Origin: Bacteroidota bacterium
GTDB lineage: Bacteria > Bacteroidota > Bacteroidia > Bacteroidales > Prolixibacteraceae
Assembly: GCA_030695265.1 (NCBI GenBank)
Contig: JAUYTA010000172.1
Coordinates: 1 to 5,428, forward strand
Direction of reading: 5' to 3'
DNA length: 5,428 bases
Position numbers and translations under genes: made by a program
Shown: positions 1 to 5,428 of the stretch, piece after piece
How the letters are laid out: each line of letters begins with the position of its first letter
How positions within the stretch are numbered: position 1 is the stretch's first letter
The notes under the pieces: model-generated
What the model saw: only the letters and a program-made list of their open reading frames with translations
The model's database searches: none
Told to the model about the DNA's origin: nothing

Positions 1-25
1 GCTGTAGGCAGGGAGAGGGGCTTTT
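1..25 (+). terminator. Possible right half of an upstream intrinsic terminator (cut by window edge)
   Basis: A GC-rich run, AGGGAGAGGGGC at 10-21, is followed directly by TTTT at 22-25 and then AT-richer DNA. This is what the descending arm and T tract of a Rho-independent terminator look like. The matching left arm would lie before the window, so pairing cannot be shown. The bases at 1-9 would then be loop. A GC-rich dispersed intergenic repeat is the other reading. The call is an inference from composition only. Confidence 0.25.
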
Positions 26-196
26 ACCTCCAAAAATCTGTCATTTACCTATCAAAACTGCCACACGATCTACACGGATAATAATTCGTACAGAATAAAT
101 CTGAAAATTTGTTGCGGAATAATTAATAAACAATTTACATACAGGAAACGTTTCCAGTCCAAAATGTTTCCTTCCTTTGTCAGGAAATAAAAACTG
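26..196. other. Upstream intergenic region of the efflux operon
   Basis: No gene is supported here. On the minus strand the ATG at 42-44 meets a stop after six codons. The stretch from about 80 to 140 is AT-rich. It contains TTTG at 108-111, which could act as a Bacteroidota -33 element, but no good TAnnTTTG partner follows at the expected distance; CAATTTAC at 131-138 is a weak match. TTCCTTTG at 172-179 resembles a -7 element but has no TTTG at the right distance upstream. A promoter is therefore expected here but cannot be placed. An imperfect inverted repeat, CAGA-5-TCTG, lies at 91-103. Confidence 0.5.
144..155. promoter_or_regulatory. 12-bp perfect palindrome, candidate TetR operator
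   Basis: GGAAACGTTTCC is a perfect inverted repeat without spacer, centred 47 bases before the first possible tetR start. Further copies of its half site lie downstream: TTTCC at 167-171 and GGAAA at 183-187. TetR-family dimers bind palindromes in their own promoter region, so this is the best operator candidate in the window. Binding is inferred from position and symmetry only; no known operator consensus was matched. Confidence 0.42.
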
Positions 197-856
197 ATGT
201 TGATGATGTACGACAAAATGAATTTAAATGATCCCAAACTTCAGGAAATTCTGAAAAGAACAGTGGAGTTATTTTATGAATTCGGGATTAGAAATTTAAA
301 CATGGATGATATCAGCCGAAGCCTCGGGATATCAAAAAAAACCCTTTACCAGTATGTGAAAAGCAAGGAAGATCTGATAGAAAAGCTTTTCTATTATGAT
401 GAAATGAAGTGGGACGAGGAATTATCAAAAGTGAATTTTGAAGAATTAAATGCCATCGAAATTTTAATACAGGTAAGTCTGAAGGTATTTGAAGAAATGG
501 GCAAATTAAACTCAAAATTAAAGTTTGAACTGAAAAAATACTATGAACAGGTTTACAATGAGTTTATGGTCAGGAAGCAGAACCATATTTTCAGTCAAAT
601 GAGCAAAAATATCGAAAAGGGAATAAAGGAAGGACTTTACCGAAGCGATGTAAACATTGATCTGGTGGCTGGCTTGTATGTTCGGAACCTGGTTGACATG
701 CACAACAAAGATTACTGCATCATTGAGAACATCACTTTTGAAGAAGTTTTTCAGGTCATGTTCGAAAACCATATCCGTGCAATTTCTACTCCCGACGGCA
801 TTGCTTATTTTGAAAAACGCAAATTGGAAATCACTCAATTGAAAACAAATAACTAA
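197..856 (+). CDS. TetR/AcrR-family transcriptional regulator, likely local repressor of the efflux operon
   Basis: This is a one-component repressor of 219 residues, a usual TetR length. The N-terminal DNA-binding domain spans about residues 18-65. The helix-turn-helix lies at about 36-55, with the family pattern MDDIS...LGISKKTLYQYV followed by KSKEDLIEKLF. The rest is a helical, charged ligand-binding and dimerisation domain with no motif that reveals the ligand. The start is uncertain. ATG codons at 197, 203, 206 and 218 are all in frame, and an in-frame TAA at 188-190 excludes anything earlier. The last option (MNLNDPKL) begins closest to the conserved domain. The gene ends in tandem stops, TAA TAA at 854-859, 11 bases before the channel gene. 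First position in the operon, in the same direction, suggests autoregulation and control of the pump genes. Family assignment is firm; target and ligand are inferred. Confidence 0.93.
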   Translation: MLMMYDKMNLNDPKLQEILKRTVELFYEFGIRNLNMDDISRSLGISKKTLYQYVKSKEDLIEKLFYYDEMKWDEELSKVNFEELNAIEILIQVSLKVFEEMGKLNSKLKFELKKYYEQVYNEFMVRKQNHIFSQMSKNIEKGIKEGLYRSDVNIDLVAGLYVRNLVDMHNKDYCIIENITFEEVFQVMFENHIRAISTPDGIAYFEKRKLEITQLKTNN

Positions 857-870
857 TAAACAGCACAAAA

Positions 871-2211
871 ATGTTCAGAAAACACAAACAGATTCTCCTG
901 CTGACATGGATGTTCCTTTTGGGAACATTGGTTGCCGGTGCGCAGGAAACAATGAAACTCTCACTTCAGGATGCCTTGAAAATGGCGTTACAGAACAACA
1001 CCAACATTCTGAATTCGGAACTCGACCTGAAAATGGCGCAAAAAAAGGTATGGGAAACCATGTCCAGCGGAATGCCCCAAATTGATGCCAAAGCAGCGTA
1101 CTCCTTTTATCCGAAGGTACCAAGCTTGCCTGCTTCTTTCTTTGATCCGAATGCCGATGAAAATGCTACCATTGCCCTGATGCCTAAACAAAATGTTGTA
1201 GCCGACATAACGGTTTCGCAGCTGATTTTTAGCGGCTCATATATTGTGGGTTTGCAGGCTACCAGACTGTATTACGGATTAACACAACAAAACCATGAAA
1301 AAACAAAACTCGATGTGATTGAAACAGTGGTCAACACTTATCACATGCTTCAGCTCGCCGAGGAAAGCCGCAAAATTCTGAATCAAAATCTGGACAACAT
1401 GAATAAAACACTGTACGAAATTACTGAAATGAATAAACAGGGTTTTCTTGAAAAGACAGATGTTGACCAATTGGAAGTTACAGCCAATACCATACGAAAT
1501 GCAATGAACCAGATTGACAGCAACCTTGACATGGGTTACCGCTTGTTAAAAATTCAATTGGGTATAGACGAAATAGCAAAAATTGAATTAACCGATCAAA
1601 TGGAATCGGGAGAAGCGCTTACAATATCGAGCACATTATTGATTGCAGAACAATTTAATATTGACAGTAATATTGACTATCAACTCATTGAAACTTCAGA
1701 AAAAGCTGCCCAATTGGATCTGAAACTGGCAAAAGCAAGCTATTTGCCCACATTAAATGGATTTTACAATCATACCGAAAAACTGAAAGCTCCACTTTTG
1801 GATTTTCAGCCCAAAGATTTAATTGGTGTAAACCTGAATGTTCCCATTTTCAGCAGCGGACAACGTTCATCTATCGTTGCACAAAAACGGATGTCGGTTG
1901 AAAAAGCACAGAACACCCAAAAATTTGTCTCCAACAGTCTTCTGATGCAGGCCAGTCAATACAAGAACGATGTAAAGCTGAAACTTGAAAAATACCTGAA
2001 TCAGAAAAAGAGCGCGGAGTTGTCGGATGATATTTACCAGCGGACACTCGAAAAATACAAACAGGGAATGGCTTCGAGCATGGATCTGATGACCAGCCAG
2101 AATCAGTACCTGACCAATCTGACCGATTATTATCAAAGTATCTATGATTTACAGGGCGCAAAATCGAAGCTCAAAAAATTATACAACATCAACCAGAATT
2201 TAGAAAATTAA
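871..2211 (+). CDS. TolC-family outer-membrane efflux channel protein
   Basis: This 446-residue protein is the outer-membrane exit duct of the tripartite pump; as a trimer it forms a beta barrel with a long periplasmic alpha-helical tunnel. The N-terminus is a Sec signal peptide: basic residues at 3-6, a hydrophobic core at about 8-22, and likely cleavage after AGA at residue 24, leaving Gln25. Two outer-membrane-efflux-protein (OEP) repeats follow. The first has the strand-to-helix signature SQLIFSG at 116-122; the second has the equivalent VNLNVPIFSSGQRSS, with PIFSSG at 325-330. Long heptad-like helices rich in Leu, Lys and Gln lie between and after them, ending in YQSIYDLQGAKSKLKKLY, typical of the C-terminal helix. 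Length agrees with the family. It starts 14 bases after tetR and ends 21 bases before the adaptor. No Shine-Dalgarno sequence is visible; the leader is A-rich. The two-repeat structure makes the family call secure. Substrate is set by the partner pump. Confidence 0.95.
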   Translation: MFRKHKQILLLTWMFLLGTLVAGAQETMKLSLQDALKMALQNNTNILNSELDLKMAQKKVWETMSSGMPQIDAKAAYSFYPKVPSLPASFFDPNADENATIALMPKQNVVADITVSQLIFSGSYIVGLQATRLYYGLTQQNHEKTKLDVIETVVNTYHMLQLAEESRKILNQNLDNMNKTLYEITEMNKQGFLEKTDVDQLEVTANTIRNAMNQIDSNLDMGYRLLKIQLGIDEIAKIELTDQMESGEALTISSTLLIAEQFNIDSNIDYQLIETSEKAAQLDLKLAKASYLPTLNGFYNHTEKLKAPLLDFQPKDLIGVNLNVPIFSSGQRSSIVAQKRMSVEKAQNTQKFVSNSLLMQASQYKNDVKLKLEKYLNQKKSAELSDDIYQRTLEKYKQGMASSMDLMTSQNQYLTNLTDYYQSIYDLQGAKSKLKKLYNINQNLEN

Positions 2212-2232
2212 AAACTTATAATATTATTACCA

Positions 2233-3351
2233 ATGAAAAAAAGTATCATCTATTTCGCTCTGATCGCCTTCTTTGTATCGTGCAGTCAGGGCACCGATAA
2301 AAAAGCGGAGCTCGAAAAACTGAAAGTTCAATACAATGAGTTGGCTACTCAAATCGCACAACTTGAAGCCGAGATCAGTCCTGTAGGCACGATTGCAGAA
2401 ACCAAATCAGTTTCGGTATTGGTTGCACCAATGGAAGAATGTGTATTTAACCACTACATTAAAGTTCAGGGAACAGTTGACGGGGATCAGAACATTGCGG
2501 TCAGCCCGCAAATGGCAGGTATTGTTACTGCCGTTTATGTGAAAGAAGGAACACAGGTAAAAAAAGGACAGGTACTTGCCGAACTCGATGCGCAGGTTGT
2601 AAAACAATCGCTCGAAGAAATCAATACCCAACTTGTTTTGGCGAACAGTATTTTCGAAAAACAGAGCGCTCTCTGGGAAAAGAAAATTGGCAGCGAATTG
2701 CAGTATTTACAGGCCAAAGCGAATAAGGAATCGATGGAACAGCGTGCCAGCACCATTAAGGAACAGCTGAAAATGGCCAAAATCCTTTCGCCGATTTCAG
2801 GTACTGTCGAGAGCGTTCCGCTTCGGGTGGGTGAAATGGCTTCTCCCGGAATGCCAACTTCCACCATTCGGGTCATTAACATGAGCGTTGCAAAAATCAC
2901 CGCCGAAGTGTCTGAGTCGTATGCTGCCCGCATCAAAAGCGGAAATACTGTACTGGTTAGTTTTCCTGATCTGGGCAAAGAAATCGAATCGAAACTGAAT
3001 TTCACAAGCCGGTTTATCGATCCAACCAACCGCACATTCAAAGTTGAATGTAAAGTTTCTTCCAAAGATATTGAACTCCGTGCCAATATGATCGCCTATA
3101 TTAAAATCAAGGATTACACCAATGAAAAGGCAATATGTTTACCGGTAAATTATGTGCAAACCAATCAGGAAGGAAAATTTATTTACGTTGCCAAACAAAA
3201 CGGAAACGAATGGATAGCTGAACGAAGGATGATTAAAACCGGCATGGATTACGATGGAACAATTGAAGTTCTGGAAGGAATTACAGCAGGCGAAAACATT
3301 ATTACTTCAGGATTTCAGAACCTGAACGGGGGCGAAAAAGTGATTTTCTAA
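2233..3351 (+). CDS. HlyD/AcrA-type RND periplasmic adaptor, predicted lipoprotein
   Basis: This 372-residue membrane fusion protein links the inner-membrane pump to the TolC channel. The N-terminus is a short lipoprotein signal (KK, then hydrophobic residues 5-15) ending in FVSC, with Cys17 as the likely acylated residue. Phe at -3 makes the lipobox imperfect. Residues 22-49 form a short predicted coiled coil. The split lipoyl domain is seen as VSPQMAGIVTAVYVKEGTQVKKGQVL from residue 90 and ILSPISGTVESV from residue 184. Between them, about 122-182, is the alpha hairpin whose tip region (ALWEKKIGSELQYLQAK) should contact the channel. The beta-barrel domain follows, with IDPTNRTF at 262-269. 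The membrane-proximal domain forms the C-terminus and ends in NGGEKVIF. The motif usually written LxPGM reads LRANM here (282-286). Stop-to-start spacing to the pump gene is 20 bases. The adaptor family call is firm; the lipid anchor is likely. Confidence 0.94.
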   Translation: MKKSIIYFALIAFFVSCSQGTDKKAELEKLKVQYNELATQIAQLEAEISPVGTIAETKSVSVLVAPMEECVFNHYIKVQGTVDGDQNIAVSPQMAGIVTAVYVKEGTQVKKGQVLAELDAQVVKQSLEEINTQLVLANSIFEKQSALWEKKIGSELQYLQAKANKESMEQRASTIKEQLKMAKILSPISGTVESVPLRVGEMASPGMPTSTIRVINMSVAKITAEVSESYAARIKSGNTVLVSFPDLGKEIESKLNFTSRFIDPTNRTFKVECKVSSKDIELRANMIAYIKIKDYTNEKAICLPVNYVQTNQEGKFIYVAKQNGNEWIAERRMIKTGMDYDGTIEVLEGITAGENIITSGFQNLNGGEKVIF

Positions 3352-3371
3352 TTTAGCAAAAATGACCAGTT

Positions 3372-5428
3372 ATGTCGAAAGAAAATAAATATAAAGAATT
3401 TTTTGCAACGAGTTGGGCGATTGATAACAAGAGCAGTGTTTATGTTCTTGCTATCCTGATAACCATACTCGGTTTGATGAATTACTATTTTATCCCAAAG
3501 GAACAGTTTCCTCAGGTTGTAATTCCATACATCGTTGTAAGTACGCCATATCCGGGAACTTCTCCTGAAGATATTGAGAACCTTGTTACCCGTCCGATTG
3601 AGAAACAATTGAAATCGATTTCGGATGTGAAGCGAATGACCAGCAATTCGGTGCAGGATTTTTCGTCCATCATCGTCGAATTTGATCCCGATCTGGCAAT
3701 CGAAACTGCAAAGCAGCGCGTTCGCGATGCCGTTGATAAATCGAAAAGTGAACTGCCGACAGATTTGCCTTCCGATCCTCAGATTATGGACATCGACCTT
3801 GCAGAATTTCCGGTAATGTACCTCAACATCTCCGGAAATTATTCGCTAGATAGATTGAAGCGGTATGCTGAAATTGCCCAGGACAGAATTGAGGCAGTGA
3901 AAGAAGTTACCCGTGTTGATATTGTTGGAGCGCTAGACCGTGAGATACAAATCAATGCCGACATCTTCAAGATGCAGTCGGCCAAAGTTACCTTCAGCGA
4001 CATTGAAAGAGCTGTTTCGGGCGAAAATCTAACCATTTCGGCAGGTACCTTAACCACCAACGGAACGCGCAACACAGTGCGTATAAAAGGGCAGTTCAAA
4101 GATGTTGAAACATTGAAAAACATTGTGGTTCATTCATCAAGCGGCGTTTTTGTGAAACTTACCGACATTGCTGAAGTGAACGACAGTTTTGAGGAACAGG
4201 AAAGTTACGCCCGCCTCGACGGAAAAAATGTAATTACCCTGAACGTAATAAAAAAGAGCGGCGCCAACCTTTTGGATGCTTCCGATCAGATTGTTGAGAT
4301 CGTTGAGGAACTAAAAGGCCGCGAATATCCAAAGGATATGGAGGTGACCATTACCGGCGACCAAAGCCGGTTCACGCGCAATACGCTGGAAGAACTGAAC
4401 AATACCATCATCATCGGTTTCATTCTGGTAACAATTGTGCTGATGTTTTTTATGGGTTTCACCAACGCTTTCTTTGTCGCACTTTCGGTACCACTCTCCA
4501 TATTTGTTGCGTACCTGATTATCCCCGGTTTGGGATATACCATGAACATGATCGTAATGTTCGCGTTTATTTTTGCCCTCGGTATTGTTGTTGACGATGC
4601 CATTGTGGTAATTGAAAATACACACCGGATGCACAAGTTTAATCCCGATATAAAAATAGCTGCAAAAAAGGCAGCAGGCGAGGTTTTCCTTCCTATTTTA
4701 TCAGGAACTTTAACCACACTTGCTCCATTCTTTCCACTGGTTTTCTGGCCCGGAATTGTTGGGCAGTTTATGCACTATTTACCGGTTACGCTTATAATAA
4801 CACTCTTTGCATCCCTCTTTGTTGCTTATGTGTTCAACCCTGTTTTTGCGGTTGCGTTTATGAAACACGAGTACGATCAGGAATTTCAGAAAGGTACCGG
4901 CTGGAGAAAGATCAAAATTGCACTTTACATTATGGCAGTTCTGGCAGTTATCTTTTATCTGTCACATTTCTTTGGCCAGGCAGCCAATTCATTTGCGATT
5001 GCCAATTTCCTGACAATTGCAATTTTGCTGATCCTACTTTTCCATTTTGTCATCAAGAAAATGATCACTGCTTTCCAGGATAAAATATGGCCTTACTTTA
5101 TGCGTATTTATGAAAAACAACTTCGGTATGTTTTAAAAGGCGCCCGTCCGGTATGGGTTCTGGTAGGAATGATTGTACTTTTTGTTGCAACAATGTTCAT
5201 TACAGGAATTGTGAAACCAACGGTTTTGTTTTTCCCGAATAACGATCCAAACAACATCTATGTATATGTGAAAATGCCTGTTGGAACACATCAGGATGTG
5301 ACCGACAAAGTTACAAAACTGGCTGAAGAACGGGTTTATAAAACAATCGGCATAAACAATCCTGATGTCGAATCCGTCATTTCAAATGTGACCATTGGCG
5401 CTGAAGAAGAAGGCTTTGCTTCCTCCGG
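3372..5428 (+). CDS. RND efflux permease, AcrB-like (HAE) type, 3' end cut by window edge
   Basis: This is the proton-driven inner-membrane pump subunit. The reading frame is open from ATG 3372 to the right edge (685 codons plus two bases), and an in-frame TGA at 3363-3365 rules out an earlier start. RND pumps usually exceed 1000 residues, so roughly the last third or more is missing. TM1 is at about 23-40, followed by the periplasmic entry PKEQFPQVVIP and PGTSPEDIENLVTRPIEKQL (61-80). Further helices are TM2 345-363, TM3 366-385, TM4 391-414, TM5 about 440-460 and TM6 about 470-492. TM4 carries GIVVDDAIVVIEN with Asp408 and Asp409, matching the AcrB proton-relay pair Asp407/Asp408; metal-type CzcA pumps have a different pattern here. 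Two additional hydrophobic stretches (516-534 and 541-561) precede TM7 (about 594-612). The second periplasmic half begins FFPNNDPNNIYVYVKMP. Substrate is unknown; multidrug, bile-salt or lipid-like compounds are possible. Confidence 0.95.
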   Translation, partial: MSKENKYKEFFATSWAIDNKSSVYVLAILITILGLMNYYFIPKEQFPQVVIPYIVVSTPYPGTSPEDIENLVTRPIEKQLKSISDVKRMTSNSVQDFSSIIVEFDPDLAIETAKQRVRDAVDKSKSELPTDLPSDPQIMDIDLAEFPVMYLNISGNYSLDRLKRYAEIAQDRIEAVKEVTRVDIVGALDREIQINADIFKMQSAKVTFSDIERAVSGENLTISAGTLTTNGTRNTVRIKGQFKDVETLKNIVVHSSSGVFVKLTDIAEVNDSFEEQESYARLDGKNVITLNVIKKSGANLLDASDQIVEIVEELKGREYPKDMEVTITGDQSRFTRNTLEELNNTIIIGFILVTIVLMFFMGFTNAFFVALSVPLSIFVAYLIIPGLGYTMNMIVMFAFIFALGIVVDDAIVVIENTHRMHKFNPDIKIAAKKAAGEVFLPILSGTLTTLAPFFPLVFWPGIVGQFMHYLPVTLIITLFASLFVAYVFNPVFAVAFMKHEYDQEFQKGTGWRKIKIALYIMAVLAVIFYLSHFFGQAANSFAIANFLTIAILLILLFHFVIKKMITAFQDKIWPYFMRIYEKQLRYVLKGARPVWVLVGMIVLFVATMFITGIVKPTVLFFPNNDPNNIYVYVKMPVGTHQDVTDKVTKLAEERVYKTIGINNPDVESVISNVTIGAEEEGFASS
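4917..5054 (+). other. Two extra hydrophobic segments in the pump's TM6-TM7 loop
   Basis: Within the RND permease, residues 516-534 and 541-561 are each about 20 residues of nearly uninterrupted hydrophobic sequence, separated by a short polar turn (GQAANS). In AcrB the TM6-TM7 connection is a cytoplasmic loop with one amphipathic helix. Here the connection, about 498-592, is roughly 95 residues long. An even number of added helices keeps the topology of both halves unchanged, so the pump could have 14 rather than 12 transmembrane helices. Hydrophobicity is read directly; membrane insertion is inferred. Confidence 0.6.

Noticed and set aside
854..870. Possible readthrough fusion of tetR and tolC
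   Set aside because: tetR ends with two consecutive in-frame TAA codons, and the tolC homologue begins with its own signal peptide, so they are separate proteins.
1551..1589. 9-bp inverted repeat AATTCAATT / AATTGAATT inside the tolC homologue
   Set aside because: It arises from AT-rich codons for KIQL and KIEL in an uninterrupted coding frame. There is no T tract and no gene boundary, so a regulatory role is unlikely.
2535..3086. 183-codon open frame on the minus strand
   Set aside because: It lies wholly antisense to the adaptor's conserved lipoyl, hairpin and barrel domains. Its translation is Ser- and Cys-rich with no recognisable domain.
3362..3388. ATG at 3362 as the pump start or a separate short gene
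   Set aside because: It is out of frame with the permease and stops after eight codons. The in-frame ATG at 3372 leads directly into a typical RND N-terminus.
4286..4717. 143-codon open frame on the minus strand
   Set aside because: It is antisense to TM2-TM5 of the RND permease, whose frame is clearly conserved there. The reverse translation is low-complexity Ser/Thr/Ile/Met sequence.
1..5428. CRISPR array, tRNA/rRNA gene, insertion sequence or integration site
   Set aside because: I saw no spaced direct repeats, RNA gene signatures, transposase-like frame or terminal inverted repeats. Nearly all of 197-5428 is accounted for by four intact or edge-cut genes.

Overview
The window reads as an ordinary tripartite RND efflux operon from a Bacteroidota bacterium. 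Three things suggest the phylum. The gene order is regulator, outer-membrane channel, adaptor, pump, all on one strand. The start codons have AT-rich leaders with no convincing Shine-Dalgarno sequence. The protein wording, such as the adaptor's IDPTNRTF and the pump's GIVVDDAIVVIEN, resembles Bacteroidota homologues as I remember them. A placement below phylum level cannot be made from the sequence alone.

Layout, all on the + strand: positions 1-196 are non-coding upstream DNA. This stretch starts with what may be the right half of a terminator hairpin belonging to an upstream gene, and it contains a perfect 12-bp palindrome about 40 bases before the first gene. A TetR-family repressor follows (197-856), then a TolC-type outer-membrane channel (871-2211), a lipid-anchored HlyD/AcrA-type periplasmic adaptor (2233-3351), and an RND inner-membrane pump (3372 to beyond the right edge). 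Gaps between genes are 14, 21 and 20 bases and hold no terminator, so one transcript is likely.

Together the genes would make a pump spanning the envelope. The RND permease uses the proton gradient to move substrate from the periplasm or inner membrane, the adaptor bridges it to the channel, and the TolC homologue carries substrate through the outer membrane. The TetR protein probably represses its own operon by binding the palindrome and is released by a ligand, possibly a pump substrate. The substrate cannot be read from the sequence. The Asp-Asp pair in TM4 points to the hydrophobe/amphiphile (multidrug-like) branch rather than the metal-ion branch.

I found no clearly novel system. The features most worth a second look are two extra hydrophobic segments in the pump between TM6 and TM7, a regularly spaced GGAAA/TTTCC array upstream of tetR, and a seven-position heptad coiled coil directly after the adaptor's lipid anchor.
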